Source: Erythrobacter aurantius (GTDB lineage Bacteria; Pseudomonadota; Alphaproteobacteria; Sphingomonadales; Sphingomonadaceae). From it: a stretch of DNA of 64,000 nt. A program made the position numbers and the translations under genes. Each line of letters starts with the position of its first letter. The stretch's first letter is position 1. Below, piece by piece: positions 17,409 through 27,721 of this stretch. The notes beneath the pieces were generated by a model. It saw nothing but the letters and a program-made list of their open reading frames with translations. It did not search any database and was not told the origin of the DNA. The stretch spans positions 248,001-312,000 of the forward strand of contig NZ_CP090949.1 in the NCBI RefSeq assembly GCF_023823125.1, read 5' to 3'.

Positions 17409-18461
17409 ATGTTGAAGCATTTCTGGGGTTCGCTCCTGTTCACCGCCGTCTGCCTTGCGCTGGGCGGCTATTACGGCTGGGTGCTGCACGGCACTATCGA
17501 CGGGATGCTCGGCATCTTGTGGATCTGCGCGGTTCTGGCGGTGCTGGAAGTATCGCTGTCGTTCGACAACGCAGCGGTGAATGCTTCGATTCTCAAGGAC
17601 ATGGACCCGGTGTGGCAGCAACGGTTCCTGACCTGGGGTATTGCGATTGCGGTGTTCGGGATGCGGATCGTATTCCCGCTGGTGATCGTCATGGTGGCCG
17701 CCGGGCTAGGGCCGATAGAGGCCATCGAACTGGCGCTCAGCAAACCGGCCGAATACCAGCGCATCGTCAGCGGTGCGCATATCGGCCTGATGGGCTTTGG
17801 CGGGGCGTTCCTCGGCATGGTCGGCCTCAAATTCTTCTTCGATTCGGACAAGAACCTGAACTGGATCGACGCGATCGAGCGCCCGCTTGCCCGCGTGGCC
17901 GATATCGAGGCGATTTCGATCGGGCTGGTTCTGGCCGGAACCTGGGCCACCGCGACCATGCTTTCTGATGCCGACGCGCTGACCTTCATCATTGCGGCCA
18001 TCGGCGGAATCCTGACCTATCTCGCGGTCGAGATCGTCAATCACGTGCTCGAACCGCCCACTCCTTCATCCGGCGACGTGGCAAAGGCCGGGTTCGGCGC
18101 GTTCCTCTATCTCGAAGTGCTCGACGCCAGCTTCTCGTTTGACGGGGTGATCGGCGCCTTCGCGCTGACGAACAATCTGATCATCATCGCCATCGGTCTG
18201 GGAATCGGGGCGATGTTCGTGCGTTCGATGACGATCTTCCTCGTGCGGCAGGGAACGATGTCGGAATACCGCTATCTCGAACATGGCGCCTTCTACGCGA
18301 TTCTCGCGCTTTCGGTGATCATGTACATCAACACCTTCGCGCATATTCCCGAAGTCATCACCGGGCTGATCGGCGCGGTGCTGATCGGGCTGGCGTTCTG
18401 GTCGTCGGTGCGTTCCAACCGCGCCGATGCCAGGAATGCGCAAGGCGAAGCGTCTGCTTGA
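17409..18461 (+). CDS. DUF475 family integral membrane protein (TerC-like)
   Basis: A 350-residue protein with about nine hydrophobic segments. It shows the TerC/DUF475 core twice: EVSLSFDNAAVNASIL in the second helix and EVLDASFSFDGVIGAFALTNN later, both with acidic and Asn residues inside helices, as expected for an ion-handling membrane protein. MGFGGAFLGMVGLKFFFD is another landmark. TerC relatives have been linked to manganese efflux or tellurite resistance; for DUF475 the role is unsettled. It probably shares a transcript with panC. Confidence 0.85.
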   Translation: MLKHFWGSLLFTAVCLALGGYYGWVLHGTIDGMLGILWICAVLAVLEVSLSFDNAAVNASILKDMDPVWQQRFLTWGIAIAVFGMRIVFPLVIVMVAAGLGPIEAIELALSKPAEYQRIVSGAHIGLMGFGGAFLGMVGLKFFFDSDKNLNWIDAIERPLARVADIEAISIGLVLAGTWATATMLSDADALTFIIAAIGGILTYLAVEIVNHVLEPPTPSSGDVAKAGFGAFLYLEVLDASFSFDGVIGAFALTNNLIIIAIGLGIGAMFVRSMTIFLVRQGTMSEYRYLEHGAFYAILALSVIMYINTFAHIPEVITGLIGAVLIGLAFWSSVRSNRADARNAQGEASA

Positions 18462-18502
18462 CGCAAGACCGATTTTGATGGCAATGGGCCTCGCCTGAGC
18501 GG

Positions 18503-18576
18503 GCGGGTATAGCATAGTGGTAATGCTCTAGCCTTCCAAGCTAGCTAGAGGGGTTCGATTCCCCTTACCCGCTCCA
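18503..18576 (+). tRNA. tRNA-Gly (anticodon TCC)
   Basis: Full cloverleaf: acceptor GCGGGTA/TACCCGC, D arm with AGTGGTA loop, anticodon stem CTAGC/GCTAG around the loop CTTCCAA (anticodon TCC), a four-base variable loop, T arm AGGGG-TTCGATT-CCCCT, discriminator T and encoded CCA. It lies between the DUF475 gene and cysD. Confidence 0.97.
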
Positions 18577-18641
18577 AACCTTCTCCCCCCACAACCAAAA
18601 CTTTGTGTTGTTCGCAGGATTCGCGCATTAGCTGGCGGGGC

Positions 18642-19544
18642 ATGCGAAAACTGACCCATCTCGAACGGCTCGAAGCCGAAAGCATCCATATCTTCCGCGA
18701 AGTCGTGGCCGAGGCTGAAAACCCGGTCATGCTGTATTCGGTGGGCAAGGATTCCTCGGTAATGCTGCATCTGGCGCGCAAGGCGTTCCACCCCGCGCCT
18801 CCGCCCTTCCCGATGCTGCATGTGGCGAGCGGCTGGGACTTTGCAGACCTGCTGGCTCATCGTGACAAGACGGTGCGCGAATACGGGCTGGAACTGATCA
18901 TCGCCCAGAACGAGGATGCCGAGGAGCAGGGGATAAACCCCTTCGACACCGGCAGCGCGCTTTATTCGCAGGCGCAGCTTACCGATCCGCTCAAGCGCGC
19001 CCTGACCCAGCATGGCTTTGACGCGGCATTCGGTGGCGGGCGGCGCGACGAGGAAAAGGCCCGCGCCAAGGAACGCGTCTTCAGCTTTCGCACCGCTGCC
19101 CACCGCTGGGACCCGAAGAACCAGCGCCCGGAGCTGTGGAACCTCTACAACGCGAAAAAGAACAAGGGCGAAAGCATCCGCGTCTTCCCGCTGTCCAACT
19201 GGACCGAGCTCGATATCTGGCAATATATCGCGCTCGAAAAGATCGACATCGTGCCGCTCTATTTCTCCGCCCCGCGCCCCACGGTGGAGCGCGACGGCAT
19301 GGTGCTGGTGGTGGATGATGACCGCTTCCGGCTGGAGGATGGCGAAGAGCCGGTGACCCGTTCGGTGCGTTTCCGCACACTCGGCTGCTACCCGCTTACC
19401 GGCGCCACGCTAAGCGAGGCGACCGACATGAACGCCATCATCCAGGAAATGCTGCTCGCCACCGGGTCCGAACGTCAGGGCCGCGCCATCGACAAGGGGC
19501 AGTCGGCCAGCATGGAAGACAAGAAGCAGGAGGGGTATTTCTGA
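18642..19544 (+). CDS. cysD: Sulfate adenylyltransferase subunit 2
   Basis: The catalytic PP-loop subunit of ATP sulfurylase, which makes APS from sulfate and ATP. The 300 residues equal the family length. The PP-loop is [12 protein letters not shown] (about 31-42), followed by [16 protein letters not shown] and the family segment [30 protein letters not shown] stands near the C-terminus, and the tail [10 protein letters not shown] is typical. ATG 18642 is preferred over an upstream in-frame start because the family begins just before the [14 protein letters not shown] segment. Its stop overlaps the cysNC start by one base (TGATG). Confidence 0.96.
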   Translation: MRKLTHLERLEAESIHIFREVVAEAENPVMLYSVGKDSSVMLHLARKAFHPAPPPFPMLHVASGWDFADLLAHRDKTVREYGLELIIAQNEDAEEQGINPFDTGSALYSQAQLTDPLKRALTQHGFDAAFGGGRRDEEKARAKERVFSFRTAAHRWDPKNQRPELWNLYNAKKNKGESIRVFPLSNWTELDIWQYIALEKIDIVPLYFSAPRPTVERDGMVLVVDDDRFRLEDGEEPVTRSVRFRTLGCYPLTGATLSEATDMNAIIQEMLLATGSERQGRAIDKGQSASMEDKKQEGYF

Positions 19545-21457
19545 TGACCAACGCCCCTTCCTTCCAAACCGACGCTTTGATCGCCGAGGATATCGACGCC
19601 TATCTCGACGCGCATCAGCACAAGAGCCTCTTGCGCTTCATCACCTGCGGCAGCGTGGATGACGGCAAATCGACCCTGATCGGGCGGCTGCTTTACGATT
19701 CGAAGATGATCTTCGAAGACCAGCTCGCCGCGCTTGAAAGCGACAGTGCAAAACACGGGACGCAGGGCGACCAGATCGACTTCGCCCTGCTGGTCGATGG
19801 CCTTGCGGCGGAGCGCGAACAGGGCATCACCATCGATGTCGCCTATCGCTTCTTCACGACCGAGAAACGCAAGTTCATCGTCGCCGATACGCCAGGGCAC
19901 GAACAATACACGCGCAACATGGTGACAGGCGCTTCGACCGCCGATCTGGCCGTGATCCTGATCGATGCGCGCAAGGGCGTGCTGCAGCAGACACGGCGCC
20001 ATTCCTACCTCGTCCACCTGCTCGGCATCCGGCATCTGGTGCTGGCGGTGAACAAGATGGACCTGGTCGGCTACGATCAGGCGACCTTCGACGCGATCGT
20101 CGCCGATTACGCCGCTTTCGCTGCGGAAGTCGGCATCGAAAGCTTCACCGCAATCCCGATTTCGGGGTTCAAGGGCGACAACATCACCCTCGCCCCCTCT
20201 GCCCAGACGCCGTGGTACAACGGCCCGTCGCTGATCCACCACCTCGAAACCGTCGAAGTCGCGAACACCGCGGCGCAGGAACGCGCTTTCCGTATGCCGG
20301 TGCAATGGGTGAACCGCCCTAATCTCGATTTCAGGGGCTTTGCCGGCCAAATCGCCAGCGGAACGATCCGTCCGGGCGATCCGGTGCGGATCGTTCCGGC
20401 GGGCAAGACCAGCACGGTCAAATCGATCTCCACCTTCGATGGCGATCTGGAAGAGGCGGTGGCGGGCCAGTCGGTCACGCTGACGCTGGCTGACGAAGTC
20501 GATTGTTCGCGCGGGGACGTGATCGCGGCGGCGGGCGATCCACCCGAAGCATCGGATCAGTTCCGGGCCACCATTGTGTGGATGGATGAAACCGCGATGA
20601 AGCCGGGCCGGGGATACTGGCTCAAGATCGGCAGCCAGATGGTGACCGCAACGATCCAGCCCCCTGAGTACGAGATCGACGTCAACAGCCTCGATCGGCT
20701 GGCGGCCAAGACGCTGGACTTGAACGCGATCGGGGTTGCCGAATTCGCGACCGACCGGCCGATCGTGTTCGAACCCTATGCCAGCAGCCGCCAGCTAGGC
20801 GGGTTCATCCTGATCGACAAGTTCACCAATGCCACCGTCGGCGCAGGGATGATCGAATTCGCCTTGCGCCGCGCGCAGAACGTCCATTGGCAGCCGACCA
20901 CCATCACGCGCGAGGATCACGCCAATCTGAAGAACCAGAAGCCGCGGGTCCTGTGGTTCACCGGGCTTTCGGGATCGGGCAAATCGACCATCGCCAACGA
21001 GGTCGAAAAGCAGCTGGCGCTGATGAACCGCCACACCTTCCTGCTCGATGGCGACAATGTGCGGCATGGGCTCAACAAGGATCTGGGCTTTACCGAGACC
21101 GACCGGATCGAGAACATCCGCAGGATTGGCGAGGTTGCCAAGCTGATGGCGGATGCGGGGCTGATCGTGCTCACCGCCTTCATCTCGCCGTTCCGTGCGG
21201 AGCGGCAGATGGTGCGCGCGATGCTGCCGGAGGGCGAATTCATCGAAATCTTCGTCGACACCCCGCTGGAGGTGGCCGAACAGCGCGACGTGAAGGGGCT
21301 CTACAAGAAAGCACGTTCGGGCGAGCTCAAGAACTTCACCGGGATCGACAGCCCCTATGAACCGCCCGAAGCACCGGAAATCCGGGTCAACACGGTGGAT
21401 ATGACCCCGCAAGAGGCTGCCGAATACATCATCAGCCAGATAATGCCGCTCAAGTGA
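19544..21457 (+). CDS. cysNC: Bifunctional sulfate adenylyltransferase subunit 1 / adenylylsulfate kinase
   Basis: A natural CysN-CysC fusion of 637 residues. Residues about 1-450 are the regulatory GTPase of ATP sulfurylase: G1 GSVDDGKST (36-44), G3 DTPGHEQ, G4 NKMD, then EF-Tu-like beta-barrel domains. Residues about 460-637 are APS kinase: P-loop GLSGSGKST (from 474), [15 protein letters not shown] and [12 protein letters not shown]. The product is PAPS. The gene overlaps cysD by one base and cysQ by four. Such fusions occur in rhizobial NodQ and many alphaproteobacteria. Confidence 0.97.
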   Translation: MTNAPSFQTDALIAEDIDAYLDAHQHKSLLRFITCGSVDDGKSTLIGRLLYDSKMIFEDQLAALESDSAKHGTQGDQIDFALLVDGLAAEREQGITIDVAYRFFTTEKRKFIVADTPGHEQYTRNMVTGASTADLAVILIDARKGVLQQTRRHSYLVHLLGIRHLVLAVNKMDLVGYDQATFDAIVADYAAFAAEVGIESFTAIPISGFKGDNITLAPSAQTPWYNGPSLIHHLETVEVANTAAQERAFRMPVQWVNRPNLDFRGFAGQIASGTIRPGDPVRIVPAGKTSTVKSISTFDGDLEEAVAGQSVTLTLADEVDCSRGDVIAAAGDPPEASDQFRATIVWMDETAMKPGRGYWLKIGSQMVTATIQPPEYEIDVNSLDRLAAKTLDLNAIGVAEFATDRPIVFEPYASSRQLGGFILIDKFTNATVGAGMIEFALRRAQNVHWQPTTITREDHANLKNQKPRVLWFTGLSGSGKSTIANEVEKQLALMNRHTFLLDGDNVRHGLNKDLGFTETDRIENIRRIGEVAKLMADAGLIVLTAFISPFRAERQMVRAMLPEGEFIEIFVDTPLEVAEQRDVKGLYKKARSGELKNFTGIDSPYEPPEAPEIRVNTVDMTPQEAAEYIISQIMPLK

Positions 21458-22203
21458 ACCTGCGTGACCTCTCCGATGCCGAACTCGCCGCCACGCTGGC
21501 GGTGGAGGCCGGGCGCATCCTGAAGGATGTGCGCGAAACAAGCGGTCTTGAGGGCAAGGCGCTGGGCAAGGCGGGCGATGCCGCCGCCAACGCCTATCTG
21601 TGCGAGGCGATCCGCGCGGCGCGGCCTGAGGACGGGCTGCTTTCCGAAGAGGAAAAGGACGACACCGCGCGCTGCGCAATGAGCCGGGTGTGGATTGTCG
21701 ACCCGGTTGACGGCACGCGCGAATATGGCGAGCGGCGCAGCGATTGGGCGGTGCATGTCGGGCTGGCGGTGGACGGCTTGGCCACCACCGGCGCGGTCGC
21801 GCTGCCGGGGCTGGATGACGGCGTGGTGCTGCGCAGCGATGTTGTCGAACCGTTGAAGCCTGCGGCCCCAACCCCGCGCTTCCTCGTCAGCCGTACGCGT
21901 CCAGCGAAAGAGGCCGTTGCCGTCGCCAAGGCCATGGGTGGCGAATTGATCGAAATGGGCAGCGCCGGGGCCAAAGCGATGGCTGTGGTGCGCGGGGAGG
22001 CGGAAATCTACCTGCATTCGGGCGGTCAGTACGAATGGGACAATTGCGCCCCTGTCGCCGTGGCGCAGGCGTATGGCCTCCATTGTTCGCGGATCGACGG
22101 ATCGCCGCTCGTCTACAATCGCGAAGACACTTACCTGCCCGACTTGCTCATCTGTCGGCCGGAATATGCGGATACGGTCTTAGGACTCGTCCGCGGGAGC
22201 TGA
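21454..22203 (+). CDS. cysQ: 3'(2'),5'-bisphosphate nucleotidase
   Basis: Hydrolyses PAP (and PAPS) to AMP (APS), recycling the by-product of PAPS use. The 249 residues carry the inositol-monophosphatase-fold metal motifs LSEEEKDD (about 64-71), [12 protein letters not shown] and, near the C-terminus, [15 protein letters not shown] start within the overlap GTGA with cysNC, so it is the third gene of the sulfate-activation operon. Its 3' end runs 24 bases into the convergent OmpA-like gene. Confidence 0.92.
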   Translation: MNLRDLSDAELAATLAVEAGRILKDVRETSGLEGKALGKAGDAAANAYLCEAIRAARPEDGLLSEEEKDDTARCAMSRVWIVDPVDGTREYGERRSDWAVHVGLAVDGLATTGAVALPGLDDGVVLRSDVVEPLKPAAPTPRFLVSRTRPAKEAVAVAKAMGGELIEMGSAGAKAMAVVRGEAEIYLHSGGQYEWDNCAPVAVAQAYGLHCSRIDGSPLVYNREDTYLPDLLICRPEYADTVLGLVRGS

Positions 22204-22779
22204 GATCGCCGGGATGGGGTTTTCCTTGAACGGTAGGGCAATTTCGATCTCGACCCGGCGGTTTGCGGCACGGCCTTCTGCGTTGGGCGATCCGTCGGGC
22301 AAGGCGTTGGGCTCAACCGGGTTCTGCTCGCCGAACGCGATGATCTCGATACGGTCAGCGGCGATGCCGTTTTCCACCAGCCAGTCCCGCACTGTTTCGG
22401 CCCGCGCCCGCGAGGCGCGCAAATTGGCCGCGTCATTGCCGCCCGCATCGCTATGCCCGCGCAGGATGATCGGCCCGCCAAGGGCAATCTGTTCAGAAGC
22501 AAGCGCCGCCTGAACCTGGGCAACCGCAGCGGTATCGAGCGCGGTTCCCCCTGCAGGAAAGCCGATAGTCAGTTCCAACGGCTCAAGCTCGGGTTCGGGC
22601 TCATCCGGCTGTTCGATATCGGTCCGCAAGATCGAGATTGTCTCGCTCGCCTCTGGGGTCGGTTCGGCTTCGACATTGGCTGTCGGCGCTGTGTCTTCGG
22701 GCGGTTCATCCGTCTGCGCACAGGCACCGAGCGCGGCGATCAGAGCAAGCGGAAGAATGGGTGTTCTGGTTTTTGTCAT
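22180..22779 (-). CDS. OmpA-family lipoprotein
   Basis: A 199-residue protein that begins MTKTRTPILPLALIAALGAC, a lipoprotein signal with lipobox LGAC, so it is lipid-anchored, probably to the outer membrane. An acidic Pro/Glu linker follows (about 22-75). The C-terminal OmpA domain has GHSDAGGNDAANLRASRARAETVRDWL and FGEQNPVEPNALPDGSPNAEGRAANRRVEI, the peptidoglycan-binding signature with its conserved Asp and Arg. ATG 22779 is the most plausible start; ATG 22788 is possible, and neither has a ribosome site. It starts 29 bases after the antiporter stop, so the two may be one transcript. Confidence 0.86.
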   Translation of the reverse strand: MTKTRTPILPLALIAALGACAQTDEPPEDTAPTANVEAEPTPEASETISILRTDIEQPDEPEPELEPLELTIGFPAGGTALDTAAVAQVQAALASEQIALGGPIILRGHSDAGGNDAANLRASRARAETVRDWLVENGIAADRIEIIAFGEQNPVEPNALPDGSPNAEGRAANRRVEIEIALPFKENPIPAISAPADES

Positions 22780-22808
22780 TGCGAGCATCAGGGAATTCAA
22801 CGGAATGT

Positions 22809-24704
22809 CTATCGGGTCCTCGGGTTGGTTTCTGGAAGGGTGCCGGGTTTGGCCGCTTCGCCTTTCGCGCTTTCGCGAGCGGCGCGTTTGTGGGCCTGTT
22901 CCTCCTGCGACTTGGGCGGAACGAAGGAGATGATCGTGTCGCCCGGACGCGGTTCTGGCGTGGCTGCGTGGGTGAAGAAGCGCAGCGTCCCGTCTTCGCG
23001 CACCAGCAGCAGCATGGTCGCGCTGTCGGGCAGCTTTTCGCGCGCATCGTCAAAATCGAATTCGTCGGACAGGCGGGTTTTCTTGAAGGCCCAGCCCTGC
23101 CGCTGGCGCTCGTTCACATCGGTCACGCCGAAACCGTCAGTAAATAGGGCACGGCCGCGAATGCTCTCGGGCAACGCGTGGCGATCGTCGCCTTCGCTGT
23201 TTTCGCCAAGTTGATAGACCGAATCCCGGCCGATCTCATGCGCGAACTCGTTGCAGACGAGTGCGTTATACGCCTCGTTATCGGTTGCCGCGACGAGCAC
23301 CTGGAACGGTGACAGGTCAAGGTTGTGTTCGGTCGCCTCGTTGAGGATTTCGCCGTGGTAGAACGACAGACCCTCGCGCCGTGCCGCGCCCAGCCTTTGC
23401 CAGCTTTGATCGACGATCATCACCGGTGTCTTGATCGCCTCCATCTGCTTGGCGAGTTCGATCGTCCACGCGGTCGATCCGACGATGAGCAGGCCGGGCC
23501 GCGATGTGCCCTTCACCCCCAGCAACCGCGCAACCAGATTGACGGTGAAGCCATGCGCGATCACCGTGACTACCACCACCGCGAAACTCAGTCCGATCAG
23601 CAATTGCCCGCCTTCGATCCCGAGATCGCCCAGACGCAGGGCAAACAGGCCGGAAATGGCGACCAGCACGATCCCGCGCGGCGCGATCCACGCGACGAAC
23701 AGCCGCTCGTTCCACGGGACATCGGTGCCCAGCAGGCTGATGAGTACAGTCAGCGGGCGGACTAGGAATAGTAGCGCGAGCAGGAACAGCAGCGGGCGGA
23801 TGCTGGTCTGGAGATAGGTCAGCTCCTCCCATTTGAGGGAGGACGACAGCAGGATGAATATGCCGGAGACCAGCAGTACCGCGACATTCTCCTTGAACGG
23901 GTGGATCGAGCGGATGCTCGAAACATCGCGGTTGGCCAGCGTGATGCCCATCACGGTTACGGCCACCAGTCCAGCTTCATGTTCGATCTGGTTGGTCAGC
24001 ACAAAAACGCCGATCACCGTGGTGAACAGCACCGGCACCTTGAGATATTCGGGGATCGCTCCGCGTGGGAAAAGATAGGCGATTGCCCGCGCCGCCGCAT
24101 AGCCAACCAGACCTGCGAGGAGCGCGGCTATGATCAGCGGCGGCACCACGTCGAGCGGAGTCGCGCCGGGGTTGTCCTGTACGAAGCGGAAATATTCATA
24201 GGCGATCACCGCGCACAGCGCGCCGGTGGGATCGTTGACGATGCCTTCCCACTTCAGGATCGAATTGGGCCGCGGCTGGACATTGGCCTGCCGCAGAAGC
24301 GGGATCACGACGGTCGGCCCGGTGACGATCAGGATACCGCCAAACAGCACCGCCACAGGCCAGACGAGCCCGGCGATATAGAACCCCGCCAGCGTACCCA
24401 GAGCCCAGCCGATCAGCACGCCCACCGTCGCAAGCCGCATCACCGCCTTGCCCGAATGGCGCAATTCGCGCAGGTCGAGGCTGAGCCCCCCTTCGAACAG
24501 GATCAGTGCGACGCCGACGCTGATCATCGGGTCAAGCAAATCGCCGAATGTGGCTTCGGGATCGATCAGGCCTGTCACGGGCCCGGCGATGAAGCCCGCT
24601 GCAAGCATCAGCACGATGGCGGGCCATCCGGTCCGCCACGCCAGCCATTGCGCCCCGATGCCCAGAGCGCCCACGGCGGCGATTACAAGTGCTTGTGATG
24701 TCAT
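22809..24704 (-). CDS. Cation:proton antiporter (CPA1/NhaP type) with TrkA-like C-terminal domain
   Basis: A 631-residue inner-membrane antiporter. The first 400 residues form about 12 helices. Landmarks are VGVALILFEGGLSLDL, GGILIVTGPTVVIPLLRQ and KWEGIVNDPTGALCAVIAYEYF, where the ND pair is the ion-binding site typical of CPA1 (Na+ or K+ against H+). Residues about 410-520 form a Rossmann RCK/TrkA-N domain (PGLLIVGSTAWTIELAKQM, VMIVDQS, LVAATDNEAYNALVCNEFA), and a TrkA-C-like region and a Lys/Glu-rich tail follow. This makes it likely to be gated by a nucleotide. ATG 24704 gives the natural start at the first helix; the frame extends to 24740. Confidence 0.9.
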   Translation of the reverse strand: MTSQALVIAAVGALGIGAQWLAWRTGWPAIVLMLAAGFIAGPVTGLIDPEATFGDLLDPMISVGVALILFEGGLSLDLRELRHSGKAVMRLATVGVLIGWALGTLAGFYIAGLVWPVAVLFGGILIVTGPTVVIPLLRQANVQPRPNSILKWEGIVNDPTGALCAVIAYEYFRFVQDNPGATPLDVVPPLIIAALLAGLVGYAAARAIAYLFPRGAIPEYLKVPVLFTTVIGVFVLTNQIEHEAGLVAVTVMGITLANRDVSSIRSIHPFKENVAVLLVSGIFILLSSSLKWEELTYLQTSIRPLLFLLALLFLVRPLTVLISLLGTDVPWNERLFVAWIAPRGIVLVAISGLFALRLGDLGIEGGQLLIGLSFAVVVVTVIAHGFTVNLVARLLGVKGTSRPGLLIVGSTAWTIELAKQMEAIKTPVMIVDQSWQRLGAARREGLSFYHGEILNEATEHNLDLSPFQVLVAATDNEAYNALVCNEFAHEIGRDSVYQLGENSEGDDRHALPESIRGRALFTDGFGVTDVNERQRQGWAFKKTRLSDEFDFDDAREKLPDSATMLLLVREDGTLRFFTHAATPEPRPGDTIISFVPPKSQEEQAHKRAARESAKGEAAKPGTLPETNPRTR

Positions 24705-24764
24705 ATGAGTTTTTCGAAACCTTGCCTTACCTACGCGCAAGGTGCTTGCGGTGTTCCGAAAAGG

Positions 24765-25316
24765 TCAATCGCCTTCGAAGTCCATCAGCGCCTCGACGGT
24801 GATCCCGGCATTGCGCAACCGCTGCGCTCCGCCCAGATCGGGCAGGTCAATGACGAACAGCGCGTGGTCGACTTGCGCCCCCGCCTTGCGCAGCAGTTCC
24901 GCCGATGCGAACGCGGTCCCGCCGGTGGCGATGAGATCGTCCACAATCACGACTTTGTGGCCGGGCTCGACGGCGGCAGGATCCATTTCGAGCCGGTCGG
25001 TGCCGTATTCGAGCGCGTAATCGATGCCGATTGTCTCAATCGGGAGCTTGCCCGGCTTGCGCACCGGGACAAAGCCGATGCCGAGTTGCACGGCGACCGC
25101 AGCACCAAAGATGAATCCGCGCGCTTCCATCCCTGCAATCTTGTGCGCGCCTGCCGCATCGGCGAGTTCTGCAAGGTAATGAACACTCGCCGCCATGCCC
25201 TGATGATGGCCGATAAGCGTGGTGATGTCGCGAAACTGGATGCCGGGAGCGGGGAAATCCGGCACGGTGCGGATCAGCTGCTTCAATTCGTCCCGTGTCA
25301 GATGTGCAGCGCCCAT
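24765..25316 (-). CDS. apt: Adenine phosphoribosyltransferase
   Basis: Salvages adenine to AMP with PRPP. The 183 residues begin with the usual LKQLIRTVPDFPAPGIQFRDITTL segment. ARGFIFGAAVAVQLGIGFVPVRKPGKLP forms the adenine pocket and flexible loop, and VVIVDDLIATGGTA (about 122-135) is the PRPP-binding motif. ATG 25316. It lies downstream of petC on the same strand, beyond a strong hairpin, so it is probably transcribed separately. Confidence 0.95.
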   Translation of the reverse strand: MGAAHLTRDELKQLIRTVPDFPAPGIQFRDITTLIGHHQGMAASVHYLAELADAAGAHKIAGMEARGFIFGAAVAVQLGIGFVPVRKPGKLPIETIGIDYALEYGTDRLEMDPAAVEPGHKVVIVDDLIATGGTAFASAELLRKAGAQVDHALFVIDLPDLGGAQRLRNAGITVEALMDFEGD

Positions 25317-25361
25317 TCCGTGCCCCCGTCTTGCTTCAAACGCCTGTCCCTAAAAGCATGA

Positions 25362-25394
25362 GCGCCCCACCATCGGCAAGCGATGATGGGGCGC
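25362..25394 (-). terminator. Terminator-like hairpin after petABC
   Basis: A 14-base-pair stem (25362-25375 with 25381-25394) around a five-base loop. The one mismatch becomes a G-U pair on the minus-strand RNA, which favours the pet transcript. The following TCATGCTTTTAG has only a short T-run. Confidence 0.65.
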
Positions 25395-25422
25395 AGGATG
25401 CGAATTAGCGGTTCGAAGAAGC

Positions 25423-26247
25423 TTATTTCTTCTTCGGCTTCATCCCTGCCCAGATCGACTTGTACGACAGGAAGCCGAGGCTCGTCGCGAAGATCAGGAA
25501 GGCAATCACGAACCAGCCGGTCTGCTTGCGCTGGATCAGCGAAGGCTCGCCCGCCCAGGTCAGGAACGCGGCAACGTCCTGCGACATCTGCTCGGTCGTC
25601 GCTTCGGTGCCGTCAGCATAGGTCACGATGCCATCGAGCAGCTGCGGCGGCATGGCGATGTTGATGTTGTAGAAGTACTCGTTGAAGTACAGGCCCGGCG
25701 GAGTTTCGAACTCGGGCGACTTCGCCACGTCTTCGGGATCGGGCTCGTTATAGCCCTGCATCAGCGAATAGACGTAGTGCGTACCGTCCGGACGCGCCTT
25801 GGTGATCAGCGAAAGATCAGGCGGGTTGCCCTGGCCGAGGTAATAGACCGGCGGGAACTGGTCGGTCGGCTCGCCTGCGCGCATTTCGATCTCACCCGAT
25901 TCCGGGTTCTGGAAAGGCACCTGCCAGGTTGCGGCTTCGGCGCGCACTTCCGCATCGGAATAGCCGAGGTCCTGTAGGTTGCGGAATGCGACATACTGCA
26001 GGCTGTGGCAGGCGGCGCAGACTTCCTTGTAGACCTGATAGCCGCGCTGAAGCTGCTGCGTGTCCCACTTGCCCAGCGGGCCTTCGAACGAGAAGCCGCC
26101 TTCAGGGGCGATGTTCTTTTCCTGGAAGGCGTAATAGTCCGGCTTTTCCGGGAAGGCGAAGTTGATGGCACCCGGCAGCAGCGACCACAGCAGCAGAACG
26201 GCTGTGAGGCCCAGGCCGAAGATTATGCCTCCAAGACGAATGGTCAT
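25423..26247 (-). CDS. petC: Cytochrome c1 of the bc1 complex
   Basis: A 274-residue haem protein that passes electrons from the Rieske centre to cytochrome c. The haem motif is CAACH within YKEVCAACHSLQYVAFRNL; the axial methionine is in NIAMPPQLLDG. One N-terminal hydrophobic segment (about 8-28) serves as signal/anchor, and a C-terminal helix (WFVIAFLIFATSLGFLSY) anchors it on the periplasmic face before a Lys-rich end. It starts 50 bases after petB, third in the petABC operon. Confidence 0.95.
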   Translation of the reverse strand: MTIRLGGIIFGLGLTAVLLLWSLLPGAINFAFPEKPDYYAFQEKNIAPEGGFSFEGPLGKWDTQQLQRGYQVYKEVCAACHSLQYVAFRNLQDLGYSDAEVRAEAATWQVPFQNPESGEIEMRAGEPTDQFPPVYYLGQGNPPDLSLITKARPDGTHYVYSLMQGYNEPDPEDVAKSPEFETPPGLYFNEYFYNINIAMPPQLLDGIVTYADGTEATTEQMSQDVAAFLTWAGEPSLIQRKQTGWFVIAFLIFATSLGFLSYKSIWAGMKPKKK

Positions 26248-26297
26248 GACCTAACTCTTTCTCGTTATCGGGTCAGTGAAACGGATCGTGCGATAGC

Positions 26298-27659
26298 TTA
26301 CTCAGCCGGCTGCAACGCGCCATCGGGAGCGTCGCCTTCGGGCTTGGCCGAACCGGCGGCAGCCGACGGTGCAGCGGCGTCGTCATCCTTGCCCAGCACG
26401 GCCTCGGTGATCGAGAACGGCAGCGGCTTGGGGATTTCGATCTGACTGACGATCGGCAGGATCACCAGGAAATGCAGGAAGTAGTACGCCGTCGCGAGCT
26501 GGCTCAGCACGATATACGGCTCTTCCGGGGTTGCACCACCGAGGTAGAACAGCGCGGCCATGCACGGCACCAGGCCGAACCAGAAGAACTTGCGGAACAG
26601 CGGGCGATAGGCGCCCGAACGAACCGGGCTCTTGTCCAGCCACGGCAGGAAGAACCAGACGAGGATCGCGGAGAACATCGCGATCACGCCCAGCAGCTTC
26701 GCCGGGACAAGGATGATGCCGGTGAACGGAATGGTCAGGTCACCGGTGAAGGCGCGCAGGATCGCGTAGAACGGATAGAAATACCATTCGGGAACGATGT
26801 GCGCCGGGGTCGAAAGCGGGTTCGCTTCGATCCAGTTGTCCGGGTGGCCCAACATGTTCGGAGCGAAGAACACGATGGTTGCAAAGAAGATCAGGAACAG
26901 GCCGAGGAACCAGCCATCCTTCGCCGTGTAATACGGGTGGAACGGCACGGTGTCGCTTTCCTTCTTCACTTCGACGCCGGTCGGGTTCGAAGAACCCGGG
27001 ATGTGCAGCGACCAGATGTGCAGGATCACCACGCCCGCAATCACGAACGGCAGCAGGAAGTGAAGCGAGAAGAAGCGGTTCAGGGTCGAATCGTTCGGGG
27101 CATAGCCGCCGACGAGCCAGACCTGCAGCGGCTCACCGATAAAGGGAATCGCGCCAAACAGGCCGGTGATCACCTTCGCACCCCAGAAGCTCATCTGACC
27201 CCACGGCAGCACGTAACCCATGAAGGCGGTGGCCATCATCAGCAGGAAGATGACAACGCCCAGCAGCCAGATCATCTCGCGCGGGGCCTTGTAGGAGGAG
27301 TAATAGAACCCGCGGAAGATGTGCAGGTAGATCACGATGAAGAAGAAGCTCGCACCGTTGGCGTGGGCGTATTTCAGCAGCCAGCCGTAGTTCACGTTGC
27401 GCATGATGTGTTCGATCGAGCCGAAGGCGACCGAGACATCGGCTGCATAATGCATCGCCAGCACGACGCCGGTGATGATCTGGAACATCAGGAAGAAACC
27501 GGCGAGAACGCCGAAGTTCCACATGTAATTGAGGTTGCGCGGCACCGGATAGCCCGCACCCACCGCGTTGTAGACCAACCGCGGAAGCGGCAGTTTCTCG
27601 TCAATCCACTTGGTGAAAGCGGACTTCGGTTCATACTGATTTGCCCAGGCGAAACTCAT
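26298..27659 (-). CDS. petB: Cytochrome b of the bc1 complex
   Basis: The 453-residue core membrane subunit with quinol oxidation and reduction sites. Eight helices are visible. Haem ligands are the histidines in [14 protein letters not shown] and, further on, [22 protein letters not shown]. The Qo site PEWY occurs in [31 protein letters not shown] is another family signature. The last 40 residues are an Ala/Pro/Asp-rich tail ([20 protein letters not shown]), longer than the usual C-terminus. Middle gene of petABC. Confidence 0.96.
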   Translation of the reverse strand: MSFAWANQYEPKSAFTKWIDEKLPLPRLVYNAVGAGYPVPRNLNYMWNFGVLAGFFLMFQIITGVVLAMHYAADVSVAFGSIEHIMRNVNYGWLLKYAHANGASFFFIVIYLHIFRGFYYSSYKAPREMIWLLGVVIFLLMMATAFMGYVLPWGQMSFWGAKVITGLFGAIPFIGEPLQVWLVGGYAPNDSTLNRFFSLHFLLPFVIAGVVILHIWSLHIPGSSNPTGVEVKKESDTVPFHPYYTAKDGWFLGLFLIFFATIVFFAPNMLGHPDNWIEANPLSTPAHIVPEWYFYPFYAILRAFTGDLTIPFTGIILVPAKLLGVIAMFSAILVWFFLPWLDKSPVRSGAYRPLFRKFFWFGLVPCMAALFYLGGATPEEPYIVLSQLATAYYFLHFLVILPIVSQIEIPKPLPFSITEAVLGKDDDAAAPSAAAGSAKPEGDAPDGALQPAE

Positions 27660-27721
27660 AATGCTGCTCTCTTGCGATTTATCAGCGTGTAAAAACGTGG
27701 CTTATCAACAACTACGAAAAG

